Source: Leifsonia xyli subsp. cynodontis DSM 46306 (lineage in GTDB: Bacteria; Actinomycetota; Actinomycetes; Actinomycetales; Microbacteriaceae). Taken from it: a DNA stretch of 64,000 bases. A program made the position numbers and the translations under genes. The notes beneath the pieces are model-generated. The model was given only the letters and a program-made list of their open reading frames with translations, ran no database searches and was not told where the DNA came from. This document shows positions 18,767 to 27,442 of the stretch, piece by piece (the first letter of the stretch is position 1; each line of letters begins with the position of its first letter). Location of the stretch: assembly GCF_000470775.1 (NCBI RefSeq), contig NC_022438.1, positions 620,001-684,000 on the forward strand. The letters are read 5' to 3'.

Positions 18767-20482
18767 CTAGCCGCCGACCGGCTTGGGCGCTGCCGTCGAG
18801 TCTGCCAGCGGCAGCGACACCCGGAAGGTCGCGCCTCCGCCGGGCGTCTCCACGACATCCACGCTGCCGTTGTGCGCTGCGACGATCGAGGAGACGATCG
18901 CCAGGCCGAGCCCGCTGCCTCCGGTCTCGCGGGTGCGTGAGGTGTCCGCGCGCCAGAAACGCTGGAAGATCTTCTCATGGATCTGGGGCGGGATGCCGTC
19001 GCCGTGGTCGCGGACCTCCAGCACCGCCCGCTCGGCGCGGTGGTCGATCTGCACTCCGATCTCGATAGGGCTGTCGCTGGCGGTGTAGCGCAGCGCGTTG
19101 CCCATCAGGTTGGTCACCACCTGACGGAGCTTGTTCTCCTCGGCCAGGACGAGCGCGGGATGGGCGGGTGGGGACCCCGGCAGGCTGATCAGCTCCTCGC
19201 CGGTCGCGATCGCGATGGGGCCGGTGCCGCCGCTGCGGCGGGTGCGTCCGCGGCGCAGGCGGGCCAGCGTCGCGCCCGCGAAGGCGATGGGGCCGGTCGC
19301 GCTCGTCGGGCGGCCGGGCTGATCGGCCACGCGCAGCGGAGCCGTTTCGACGCCGGGCTCTTCCGGCTCCGGGGCGACGGCGGCGACAGGGGGCGGGGCG
19401 ATCACGGTGACGATGCGGCCCGGGGAGCCCGCCATCGCATCCATCGCGGCGTCACGGGCGATGGCGACGAGGTCGACGGCTTTCAGCTCGAGCGGCTTCG
19501 TCTCATCCAGGCGGGCGAGCTCGAGGAGGTCTTCGACGAGGATGCCCATCCGGATCGCCTCCTTCTCGATGCGGTCCATTGCCTGCGCGACATCGTCGGA
19601 GGTTTGCAGGGCGCCCATCCGGTAGAGCTCGGCGTAGCCGCGCAGCGAGACGAGCGGCGTGCGCAGTTCGTGGGAGGCGTCGCCCACGAACCGGCGCATC
19701 TGGTCGATCGTGCGCGCGCGGTCGCTGAAGGCCCGGTCGATCCGGTTGAGCATGGTGTTGAGCGAGCGGTTCAGCCGGCCGACCTCCGTGTTCGGCGTCG
19801 CGCCGCCGAGGCGCTGGCTGAAATCGCCGTCGGCGATGGCCGCCGCGGTCTGCTCGACCTCGCGCAGCGGCGAGAAAGTGGTGGTGACCAGCATGCGGGT
19901 CAGACCGGCGCCGACGATGATGACGATGACGCCGAAGCCGAGGAAGATGGCCAGAAAGCTCGCCATCACCGTGTCGATCTGGCTGGTGTTCGTCGCGACG
20001 ATCGCCGTGCCGAGCGCCCCGGCCGGCGAGGTCAGCGTCACGACCTGCGCCATCGCCCGGTAGGCGATGCGGCCGTCGTTGCTCGTGAGCGGGTATCCGC
20101 CCTGCGATTGCAGCTGCTTGCCGTCGGTGACCGAGATGTGGTCGGGGACGGCCGGCCGGCTGGAGAACGGGATGTTCGACCAATTGGTTCGCACCAGGTC
20201 GCCGGTCGAATCGTACAGTGCCGCGAAGTAGTCCGACGGGCTCGCATCCGTCGCGATCTTCGCGCTGCCCGACGATGTGCCGAACAGGTAGGTGTTGAGA
20301 TAGTTCGCACCCGATGCCGCCGAGAGCTGTGCGTCCAGCTGGTCGAGCAGCACCGGTTTCAGCATGGACATCGTGCCGATTCCGGTCACGAGGAGCCCGA
20401 GCGTCAGCATGAGCACGGTCACCCCGGTGATCTTGGTTCTGAGGGAGATCGCGTTCCAGCGGTCGAGCAGGCGTGAGTGCAT
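18767..20482 (-). CDS. Two-component sensor histidine kinase (HAMP, HisKA), with low-complexity insert
   Basis: 571 residues. Transmembrane helices at ~15-40 and ~180-205 flank an extracytoplasmic domain. A HAMP linker (~205-265) is followed by HisKA with the phosphoacceptor His in FVGDASHELRTPLVSLRGYAEL, and an ATPase domain with LMGNALRYTA (N box), DHGDGIPPQ (G1) and GGSGLGLAIV (G2). Between HisKA and the ATPase lies an unusual insert of roughly 80 Pro/Ala/Glu/Arg-rich residues (~355-440), which lengthens the protein beyond the usual ~480-500. It acts with the OmpR-type regulator encoded 57 bases upstream on the same strand. The signal is unknown; the closest known types are actinobacterial TcrY/TrcS-like kinases. 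Confidence 0.92.
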   Translation of the reverse strand: MHSRLLDRWNAISLRTKITGVTVLMLTLGLLVTGIGTMSMLKPVLLDQLDAQLSAASGANYLNTYLFGTSSGSAKIATDASPSDYFAALYDSTGDLVRTNWSNIPFSSRPAVPDHISVTDGKQLQSQGGYPLTSNDGRIAYRAMAQVVTLTSPAGALGTAIVATNTSQIDTVMASFLAIFLGFGVIVIIVGAGLTRMLVTTTFSPLREVEQTAAAIADGDFSQRLGGATPNTEVGRLNRSLNTMLNRIDRAFSDRARTIDQMRRFVGDASHELRTPLVSLRGYAELYRMGALQTSDDVAQAMDRIEKEAIRMGILVEDLLELARLDETKPLELKAVDLVAIARDAAMDAMAGSPGRIVTVIAPPPVAAVAPEPEEPGVETAPLRVADQPGRPTSATGPIAFAGATLARLRRGRTRRSGGTGPIAIATGEELISLPGSPPAHPALVLAEENKLRQVVTNLMGNALRYTASDSPIEIGVQIDHRAERAVLEVRDHGDGIPPQIHEKIFQRFWRADTSRTRETGGSGLGLAIVSSIVAAHNGSVDVVETPGGGATFRVSLPLADSTAAPKPVGG

Positions 20483-20539
20483 GAGGACGTCAGTCTATGC
20501 AGGGAAGCTGGCTCCGCAGGGAAAGCGGGGCGCTCCGTC

Positions 20540-21256
20540 TCACGCCTTGGCGGCTTTCAGCATGTAGCCGAATCCACGCTTGGTCTGGATGAGCGCTTCG
20601 CTGGAGTGCGCATCCACCTTGCGGCGCAGGTAGGAGATGTAGGACTCCACGATGCCGGCGTCGCCGTTGAAGTCGTACTCCCACACATGGTCGAGGATCT
20701 GCGCCTTCGACAGCACGCGGTTCGGGTTCAGCATGAGGTAGCGCAGCAGTTTGAACTCGGTCGGGCTCAGCTCGATCGGGGTGTCGCCGACGAAGACCTC
20801 GTGCGTGTCCTGGTCCATCGTCAGCTCGCCCGCGCGGATCACGGCGTCTTCGTCGGCCTGCATCGTGCGGCGCAGGATAGCTTTGATGCGCGCCACGATC
20901 TCGTCGAGGCTGAACGGCTTGGTGACGTAGTCGTCGCCGCCGACGGTGAGGCCGGTGATCTTGTCCTCGGTGTCGTCTTTGGCCGTGAGGAACAGGATGG
21001 GCGCGGTGTAGCCGGCCCCGCGCAGCCGCTTGGTGACGCCGAACCCGTTCATGTCCGGGAGCATGACGTCGAGGATGATGATGTCGGGCTCCTCTTCGAG
21101 GACCGCGGAGATCGCCTGCGCGCCGTTCCCGACCGCGCGCACGGCGAAGCCGGCGAAGCGGAGGCTGGTGGTGAGCAGATCGCGGATGTTCGGCTCGTCG
21201 TCGACGATGAGAATGCGGGGTCCTGCGTTCATGTGAAACATGATCTGCACATTCAC
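20540..21256 (-). CDS. OmpR/PhoB-family response regulator
   Basis: 238 residues from ATG 21256; an in-frame ATG eight codons later (MNAGPRILIVDDE) is an alternative start. The receiver has ILIVDDEPNIRD, phospho-Asp in IIILDVMLPDMNG, and YVTKPFSLDE. The C-terminal winged helix shows LSPTEFKLLRYLMLNPNRVLSK and VESYISYLRRKVD. Target genes are unknown. It is the first gene of the pair with the downstream kinase. Confidence 0.95.
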   Translation of the reverse strand: MNVQIMFHMNAGPRILIVDDEPNIRDLLTTSLRFAGFAVRAVGNGAQAISAVLEEEPDIIILDVMLPDMNGFGVTKRLRGAGYTAPILFLTAKDDTEDKITGLTVGGDDYVTKPFSLDEIVARIKAILRRTMQADEDAVIRAGELTMDQDTHEVFVGDTPIELSPTEFKLLRYLMLNPNRVLSKAQILDHVWEYDFNGDAGIVESYISYLRRKVDAHSSEALIQTKRGFGYMLKAAKA

Positions 21257-21519
21257 TGAATTATTCCTGTGAGCCGACGGTGCGCTGGGGGTGCGAGGGG
21301 CTAGCGCTCGTCGTGCGGACAGCGGATGCTGGTGGAGGCGAAAGGGGGCCAGCCCCGTGTCTCAGCGAATCGTCGCGATCGCCGGTGGCACGGCCGTGGC
21401 GCGTGTGCTCGTGGCAGAGCGTGCGAGCGATGACACCGCCCCGTTCTCCTCCGGCCTCTACGATCGGGGCATGGAATCTTCGGGAGACGCCCCGCCGGCG
21501 GTCGGCGAGAGGCCGGATC

Positions 21520-22431
21520 GTGCCGGCGTCTGAGATGTATCTGCCCCCGCTTCGCGTCCCCGTCCGCCGCATCGGCGCCCGCACCTTCGACTTCTCCCGG
21601 CGCGTGGCCGTCATGGCCGTGGTCAACCGGACGCCCGACTCGTTCTTCGACCAGGGCCGCACCTTCGCCCTCGAGAAGGCGGTCGCCGCCTGCTTCGACG
21701 CGGTCGCGGCCGGCGCCGACTGGGTCGACATCGGCGGGGCGCCGTTCGCGCCGGGCGAGGCGATCCCGGTGGAGGCGGAGGCCGGGCGAGTGGTCCCCGT
21801 CGTGCGCGAGCTGCGGGCCGGATCGGAGGTGGCGATCTCGGTCGACACCTTCCACTCCGAGGTCGCCCGGCGGGCCATCGCCGCGGGCGCCACCGTCGTC
21901 AACGACACCACGGGGCTGAGCGACCCGGAGCTCGCGCGCGTCGTGGCCGACAGCGAGGCGACGCTCGTCCTCACGCACAGTCTCGCCGCACCGCGGACGG
22001 TGTACCCGCGGCCGCACTACGCCGACATCGTCGCGGAGGTGTCGGCGTTCCTGCTCGACCGGGTGGAGCGCGCGGCTGCGGCGGGTGTCCCGGAGGAGCG
22101 CATCGTGCTCGATCCCGGCCACGACCTCAACAAGAACACCCTGCACTCGCTGGAGCTGACGCGCCGTCTCGCGGAGATCGCCGACCTCGGTTACCCCACG
22201 CTGGCCGCCGTCTCCAACAAAGACTTCATCGGTGAGACCCTGGACGCGCCGCGATCCCGGCGTGGAGAGGGATCGCTCGCCGCCGCGGTCGTCTCCATCG
22301 TGAACGGCGCGCGGATCATCCGGATGCACGACGTGCGAGCGTCCGTCGCCGCTGCGCGCATGACGGAGGCTGTTCTGGGCCTGCGGGAGCCGGCCTTCCT
22401 CAAACACAACATGGGAGATGCCAATGACTGA
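21520..22431 (+). CDS. Dihydropteroate synthase paralogue (FolP2-like), pABA loop altered
   Basis: 303 residues from GTG 21520, chosen because GAGAGG precedes it; ATG 21535 is an alternative. The fold is that of DHPS, but key motifs differ. The N-terminal signature reads MAVVNRTPDSFFDQG. The loop-2 motif, normally ESTRPG, reads APFAPG in DIGGAPFAPGE. The SRKSFIG motif reads SNKDFIGE. The pterin-binding end RMHDV is kept. The same pattern is seen in mycobacterial FolP2, which is reported not to replace FolP1. It is therefore unlikely to be the working pABA-condensing enzyme. It overlaps the RibD-like reductase gene (8 bases), so the two products probably act together. The 260-base gap before it holds nothing I recognise. 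Confidence 0.85.
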   Translation: MPASEMYLPPLRVPVRRIGARTFDFSRRVAVMAVVNRTPDSFFDQGRTFALEKAVAACFDAVAAGADWVDIGGAPFAPGEAIPVEAEAGRVVPVVRELRAGSEVAISVDTFHSEVARRAIAAGATVVNDTTGLSDPELARVVADSEATLVLTHSLAAPRTVYPRPHYADIVAEVSAFLLDRVERAAAAGVPEERIVLDPGHDLNKNTLHSLELTRRLAEIADLGYPTLAAVSNKDFIGETLDAPRSRRGEGSLAAAVVSIVNGARIIRMHDVRASVAAARMTEAVLGLREPAFLKHNMGDAND

Positions 22432-23194
22432 ACCGGCTCTCGCCCGCCTGCGCCCGGCGCCCGGCGTGAGCGGACTCGACGACACCGAGCTCGCTGCGCT
22501 CTACACCGCCGGAACCGGCGCCGGTCCGTTCTGGCTGCGCGTGAACTTCGTCGCCAGCCTCGACGGCGCGGGCACCGAGGAAGGTCTCTCCGGCGGTCTC
22601 TCGGACGACGCCGACAGGCGGGTGTTCGACATCCTGCGCCGTCTCTGCGATGTCGTGGTCGTGGGGGCGGGGACGATTCGCGCGGAAGGCTACGGCGCGA
22701 TGCGCGTGGACGCGGCATCGCAACGGGCCCGCCGCGCGGCGGGGCTGACCGAGCATCCTGTCTTCGCCATCGTCAGCGCCGGCCTCGACCTCGACCCGGC
22801 CGGTCCGATCTTCCACGAGGCCCCTGAGTGCCCGCTGGTACTCACCTCGGAGCGCTCGCGCGCTTCCGCCCGCGAGGCGCTCGCCGAGGTGGCGGACGTC
22901 GTCGTGTGCGGCGCCCAGCGCGTCGAGCCACGGCTGCTGGTGCGGGAGCTGGCCGCACGGGGGCTGCGCCGCATCCACTGCGAGGGCGGCCCGCACCTGT
23001 TCGGCGACCTCCTCGCCGGCGGCGTCGTGGACGAGCTGTGCCTCACCCTGAGCCCGCGGCTGGAGGCGGGCTCGGCCACCCGCATCGCGGTCGGTGCTGC
23101 GCCGATCGAGCCGGTCGGGATGCGGCTCGCGCACGTTCTGCAGTCGGAGGACACACTGCTCCTGCGGTATGTCCGCGACGGGGCCGCCGCCTGA
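22424..23194 (+). CDS. RibD C-terminal-domain (pyrimidine/dihydrofolate reductase-like) protein
   Basis: 256 residues from ATG 22424 behind GGGAG, overlapping the folP2-like stop. It contains a single RibD_C/DHFR-like domain with no deaminase part: LRVNFVASLDGA (substrate strand), VVVVGAGTIRAEGY (NADPH loop), and a GGPHLFGDLLAGGVVDELCLTLSP segment. In riboflavin synthesis this domain reduces the ribose of the pyrimidine intermediate. The M. tuberculosis homologue is reported to act as an alternative dihydrofolate reductase. Coupling with a DHPS-like protein favours a pterin/folate-type substrate here (inference). Confidence 0.85.
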   Translation: MTEPALARLRPAPGVSGLDDTELAALYTAGTGAGPFWLRVNFVASLDGAGTEEGLSGGLSDDADRRVFDILRRLCDVVVVGAGTIRAEGYGAMRVDAASQRARRAAGLTEHPVFAIVSAGLDLDPAGPIFHEAPECPLVLTSERSRASAREALAEVADVVVCGAQRVEPRLLVRELAARGLRRIHCEGGPHLFGDLLAGGVVDELCLTLSPRLEAGSATRIAVGAAPIEPVGMRLAHVLQSEDTLLLRYVRDGAAA

Positions 23195-23200
23195 CCTCCG

Positions 23201-24841
23201 CTACGCCGCCAGCGCGTGCGCGTCCAGGATCGTGTACGAATAGCCCTGCTCTGCCAGGAACCGCTGCCGGTTCTGCGCGAAGTCCTGATCGACGGTATCG
23301 CGCGAGACGAGCGTGTAGAAGTTCGCCGAGAGACCCGACTCCTTCGGCCGGAGCAGCCGGCCGAGGCGCTGCGCCTCCTCCTGCCGCGAGCCGTACGATC
23401 CGGAGACCTGGATGGCGACGGTCGCCTCCGGGAGGTCCACCGAGAAGTTCGCGACTTTGCTCACCACCAGCACCGGTGTCGTGCCGTCCCGGAACTCCTG
23501 GTACAGCCGCTCGCGTTCGTCCACGGGCGTCGCGCCGGTCAGCTGCGGCGCTCCGAGCGCCTCGGCGAGCGCGTCGATCTGATCCAGGTACTGACCGATC
23601 ACCAGGATGCGCTCCCCGGCATGCCGCTCGACCAGCCGCTGGGCGATCTCCAGCTTCGCGGGCGCGGTCGCGGCGAGGCGGTAGCGCTCGGCATCGGCAG
23701 CGGCCGCGTAGCTCAGCCGCTCGCCGGGCGGCAGGTCGATCCGCACCTCGTAGCAGGCGGCCGGGGAGATGAAACCCTGCGCCTCGATCTCCTTCCACGG
23801 CGCATCGAAGCGTTTGGGGCCGATCAGGCTGAACACATCGCCCTCGCGGCCGTCCTCGCGCACCAGCGTCGCGGTGAGCCCGAGCCGTCGGCGGGCTTGC
23901 AACTCCGCGGTCAGCTTGAAGACGGGGGCGGGCAGCAGATGAACCTCGTCGTAGACGACCAGGCCCCAGTCCAGCGCGTCGAGCAGCGCGAGGTGCGCGT
24001 ACTCGCCCTTCCGCTTGGCCGTGAGGATCTGGTAGGTCGCGATCGTGACCGGTTTGATCTCCTTGACCTGGCCCGAGTACTCGCCCACCTCCCCGGCGGT
24101 CAGCATCGTGCGCTTCAGCAGTTCGTCGCGCCACTGCCGCGCCGACACCGTGTTGGTGACCAGGATGAGGGTCGTCGTCTTCGCCCTGGCCATCGCCCCC
24201 GCTCCCACGAGCGTTTTGCCCGCGCCGCACGGCAGCACCACCACGCCGGAGCCGCCGTCGAAGAAGGCTCCGACGGCCTTCCGCTGGTAGTCGCGCAACG
24301 TCCAGCCGTCCTCGCGCAGACCGATCTCGTGCGGAGTGCCGGGTGTGTAGCCGGCGAGGTCCTCTGCCGGCCAGCCGAGCTTCACGAGCTCCTGTTTGAG
24401 CTGGCCGCGAGCCCAGGCGTCGACCGCGAAGGTCTCGTCGTCGCGGCGTTCCCGCAGCAGTGGCGCGATGCGCTTGGCCCCGGCCACCTCCGTCAGCACC
24501 GCGAGGTCGCTCGAGCGCAGCACCAGCGCGCCCTCGCCGTCGCGCTCGATGACCAGCCGGCCGTACCGGGCGACTGTCTCCGCCATATCCACCGACACGG
24601 TCTGCGGGACGGGGAACTTGGAGTAGCGCTTGAGCGTCCCGAGCATGTCCTCCGCCGTGTGCCCGGCGGCGCGTGCGTTCCAGAGCCCGAGCCGGGTGAT
24701 CCGGTAAGTGTGGATGTGCTCGGGCGCGCGCTCCAGCTCGGCGAACACAGCGAGGTCGTGCCGGGCGTCCTCGGCGTCGGGATGGGCGACCTCGAGCAGG
24801 ACGGTGCGATCGCTCTGGACGATCAGGGGGCCATCGGACAT
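23201..24841 (-). CDS. XPB/Ssl2-type superfamily 2 DNA helicase
   Basis: 546 residues. An N-terminal XPB-type domain (~1-150) is followed by helicase motifs: Walker A LPCGAGKTLVGAG, the DEVH box in VVYDEVHLLPAPVFK, motif III GLTATLVREDGREGD, and C-terminal motifs (ILVIGQYLDQIDALAE, SYGSRQEEAQRLGRLLRPK). XPB helicases unwind DNA in nucleotide excision repair or transcription. The bacterial ones occur in most actinobacteria. It follows the helicase-associated gene by 6 bases on the same strand and probably works with that product. Confidence 0.94.
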   Translation of the reverse strand: MSDGPLIVQSDRTVLLEVAHPDAEDARHDLAVFAELERAPEHIHTYRITRLGLWNARAAGHTAEDMLGTLKRYSKFPVPQTVSVDMAETVARYGRLVIERDGEGALVLRSSDLAVLTEVAGAKRIAPLLRERRDDETFAVDAWARGQLKQELVKLGWPAEDLAGYTPGTPHEIGLREDGWTLRDYQRKAVGAFFDGGSGVVVLPCGAGKTLVGAGAMARAKTTTLILVTNTVSARQWRDELLKRTMLTAGEVGEYSGQVKEIKPVTIATYQILTAKRKGEYAHLALLDALDWGLVVYDEVHLLPAPVFKLTAELQARRRLGLTATLVREDGREGDVFSLIGPKRFDAPWKEIEAQGFISPAACYEVRIDLPPGERLSYAAAADAERYRLAATAPAKLEIAQRLVERHAGERILVIGQYLDQIDALAEALGAPQLTGATPVDERERLYQEFRDGTTPVLVVSKVANFSVDLPEATVAIQVSGSYGSRQEEAQRLGRLLRPKESGLSANFYTLVSRDTVDQDFAQNRQRFLAEQGYSYTILDAHALAA

Positions 24842-24847
24842 GACCGA

Positions 24848-26692
24848 TCAGTCTACGCTGCGCAGCCCTTTGACGCTGGAGAGCGGCAGTGTGCGTTCGA
24901 TGTCCGCCGCGCGGTCCCGGCCGCGCAGCCGGCCGCCGCCCACACCGGTCGGCTCCAGCTGGTAGTCCACGATCCGACCGTCGGGCAGGGCGACCTCCAC
25001 GATGATCGGCTGGCGGGCGCGCACGGCCTGATCGAGCTGGCGCGCGAGCCACTGCTCGGCGGTGACTGCGCCGGTCGTGTCCGCTCCCGCCCCGCCGTCG
25101 GCTTCCCGCAGCCGCGCGACGAACTCCGCGTCCGGGTCCCGGGCGGTGGCGACCGGGGGAGGCGCGACCCGCTGCCGCCGCAGGGCCACCGGCGCTCCCG
25201 CGTCGTCTTCGGCCACGACCGGATACCGCGCGTCGCTGAGCGCCCAGTAGACGGCGTCCCGGGGGAGAGGGCTCGTCAGGGTGGCGTCGTCACGCACGAG
25301 GCGCAGCGCCCGGAGCGAGTGGTCGACCGCGATCGCCTGCACGAGCGTCGCGTCGGCCGTGTACACGAGCGAGCCGCCGTCCTCGCTCGAGCGCACCCGC
25401 ACCCGGCCGTGCCGTTCGACCGCGTCCGCGATCAGGTAGTCGAGCGGCTGTGGCACACCTGTCAGCGACACCGCCGCGAGGAAGTCGAGGATGCTCGCCG
25501 CCGTCTCGCCTGCCGTGACGGCACGGTCGATGCTGGCCGTGGAGAACCGGAATGTGGAGGCCAGCGCCCGGCTCTCCACCTCCGCCATCGTCCGCAGCCG
25601 CGTCTCCACGTTCGGGGCGAGCGGGCCGGGGGAGACGACGGTGAGGTCGTGCTGGAGGTAGACGCGGTCCACCTGCGCAGGGAACAGCCCGGCCAGGAGC
25701 CCGGCCGCGGTCTCCGGGCCGCTCGTCACGAGGGCGGTCCCCGCGCTGCTCGGCGCCTGCTGCGCCGTCACACCCAGCCACTCGGCCTCCCGGGTGTGTG
25801 CCTCCATCCGGCGCTGGGCCTCCGCGGCCGCGGCCGGGTACAGCCAGGCGATGTGCTCGCGCAGGCTCTCTCCCCATGTGGCGCGGTTGCGACGGGCCAG
25901 AAGCGAGCGCAGGCCGGCGGGCAGCGCTTCCCACCAGCCGGCGGCGAGGACGCGCCAGCGGTCGGCGGCGGCCGAATGCAGCCAGCCGGAGGCGGCTTCG
26001 GTCGGCAGCCAGCTTCCATCGCCCACGGCGGCGAGCCCGGCGCGCCCTGCGATGGAGAGGACCACGGGCACTACGGACGCCTCCACGCTCAGCGCCTCAG
26101 CCAGGCGCTTCGTCGCGGGCAGCGCCAGGCCGCCCTTCTGCAGTTCGCGGGCTCCTCCCCGCCCCAGCTCGGCCAGCAGTTCGGAGACCGCGGCGACGGC
26201 CTCGAACGCTCGTTCGGCCGCGAGCCGGTCGGTGAAGCGCTGATCGGCGTCCGGCACCAGTGCGAGCGCCGTCGGCGGCGCGGTGGCGAGCAGTTCCTCT
26301 GCGCGGGGCTCGATCGTCGCTGTCACGGCCGGGTAGGCCGCGTACTGGCTGTCTCCGGGATGGACGAGGAAGGCTTCGGCCAGGTCGGCCAGCGCTCCGG
26401 CCGCTTCCCGCTCGGCGGCCCCCGCCGTCGCGGGGTGCGCGGCGAATCCGCGTGCGAGGGCCGCAGCGTCGAGGGCGCCGCCCGCACGGCCGAGCAGCGC
26501 CAGCGCTGCGAGCCGGGTGCGGTCGAGACCGGTGAGCGCGCGCTGCACGGCCTCGGGATCCAGCAGCGCCTCGGCGAGGTCGAAGAAGTCGGAGACGCCC
26601 GTGCGGCGAATCGGCCGGGTGCGCAGCGCGGCGACGAGCCCGGCATCCGGCAGCGCACGCAGCCGCGCGGCCAGGGCGAGCGTCGTGGTCAT
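24848..26692 (-). CDS. Helicase-associated (Helicase_C_3-type) protein, XPB partner
   Basis: 614 residues, Ala/Leu-rich and largely helical, with repeated winged-helix-like segments in the N-terminal half (TGVSDFFDLAEALLDPEAVQ, LDRTRLAALALLGRAG). The C-terminal third is a conserved block (VYLQHDLTVVSPGPL to IIVEVALPDGRIVDYQLEPTGV). The block resembles the helicase-associated XPB C-terminal-like family found next to the XPB gene in actinobacteria. No helicase motifs are present, so it is probably a partner or regulator. The two genes are 6 bases apart. Confidence 0.8.
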   Translation of the reverse strand: MTTTLALAARLRALPDAGLVAALRTRPIRRTGVSDFFDLAEALLDPEAVQRALTGLDRTRLAALALLGRAGGALDAAALARGFAAHPATAGAAEREAAGALADLAEAFLVHPGDSQYAAYPAVTATIEPRAEELLATAPPTALALVPDADQRFTDRLAAERAFEAVAAVSELLAELGRGGARELQKGGLALPATKRLAEALSVEASVVPVVLSIAGRAGLAAVGDGSWLPTEAASGWLHSAAADRWRVLAAGWWEALPAGLRSLLARRNRATWGESLREHIAWLYPAAAAEAQRRMEAHTREAEWLGVTAQQAPSSAGTALVTSGPETAAGLLAGLFPAQVDRVYLQHDLTVVSPGPLAPNVETRLRTMAEVESRALASTFRFSTASIDRAVTAGETAASILDFLAAVSLTGVPQPLDYLIADAVERHGRVRVRSSEDGGSLVYTADATLVQAIAVDHSLRALRLVRDDATLTSPLPRDAVYWALSDARYPVVAEDDAGAPVALRRQRVAPPPVATARDPDAEFVARLREADGGAGADTTGAVTAEQWLARQLDQAVRARQPIIVEVALPDGRIVDYQLEPTGVGGGRLRGRDRAADIERTLPLSSVKGLRSVD

Positions 26693-26714
26693 CGCAGGGA
26701 CCCGGCGCTGACCG

Positions 26715-27005
26715 TCAGCGCCTGCTCTTCGGCCCGGCCGCTTCCGTCGCCTCCCGGCGGCGCTGGCGCGCTCCGGCGACGATGATCGCGATGATCAGGA
26801 GGAACGCGATGGGGAACGCGACGAGCGGGAAAAGGAACACGGTCGGCCACAGCCCCTCACCGGAGCCCTGCTGGGGCATCCCGCCCAGGGCGGAGCCGAT
26901 CAGGATGGCCGCGATGCACAGGAGCGAGACCGCGACGAGGGCCGCGGCGATGTAAGAGAGTATCCGCTGGAGACAGGAAACCGGCGGCGGGGTCTGCTGG
27001 GTCAC
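26715..27005 (-). CDS. Small two-helix membrane protein, unknown
   Basis: 96 residues from GTG 27005. Two hydrophobic helices (~15-38 and ~52-77) are joined by a Gly/Gln-rich loop, with a basic tail. I recognise no family. It is divergent from the long Csp gene across 56 bases. Confidence 0.6.
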   Translation of the reverse strand: MTQQTPPPVSCLQRILSYIAAALVAVSLLCIAAILIGSALGGMPQQGSGEGLWPTVFLFPLVAFPIAFLLIIAIIVAGARQRRREATEAAGPKSRR

Positions 27006-27061
27006 GGAATCAAGGATAATTGAGGTTGATCATTCGATCCGCCATGTGAAGTGAGGTTCCC

Positions 27062-27442
27062 ATGCCAACCGGCAAGGTCAAGTTCTACGACGACGAGAAA
27101 GGCTTCGGCTTCATCAGCTCCGACGACGGTCAGGAAGTCTTCCTGCACGCCTCGGCGCTGCCCGCGGGCGCCGTGGTCAAGGCGGGGAGCCGTCTCGAGT
27201 TCGGCATCGCCGACGGCAAGCGCGGCGCCCAGGCGCTCTCCGTGCGGGTGCTCGAGGCCCCGCCGAGCCTGGTCAAACTGAAGCGCAAATCCGCCGACGA
27301 CATGGCCATCATCGTGGAGGACCTCGTGAAGCTGCTCGACGGCATCGGCGCGAACCTGCGCCGCGGCAAATACCCGGACAGGGCGCACGGCGCCAAGATC
27401 GCCGCCGTGCTGCGGCGCGTCGCGGATGACCTGGATGCCTGA
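27062..27442 (+). CDS. Cold-shock-domain protein with C-terminal extension
   Basis: 126 residues. The first ~65 form a cold-shock domain (MPTGKVKFYDDEKGFGFISS, VFLHASAL). The extra ~60 residues (SADDMAIIVEDLVKLLDGIGANLRRGKYPD) are a helical extension that actinobacterial 'CspB-long' proteins share. It probably binds RNA or single-stranded DNA. Its stop overlaps the DUF3027 start, so the two are coupled. Confidence 0.92.
   Translation: MPTGKVKFYDDEKGFGFISSDDGQEVFLHASALPAGAVVKAGSRLEFGIADGKRGAQALSVRVLEAPPSLVKLKRKSADDMAIIVEDLVKLLDGIGANLRRGKYPDRAHGAKIAAVLRRVADDLDA

Noticed and set aside
21257-21519. Small plus-strand frame at 21291-21533
   Set aside because: No ribosome site, Arg/Ser-rich, overlaps the folP2-like start; treated as untranslated.
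23201-26692. Helicase pair as a phage-defence system
   Set aside because: XPB and its associated protein are a conserved housekeeping pair in actinobacteria, and no nuclease or mobile context is present.
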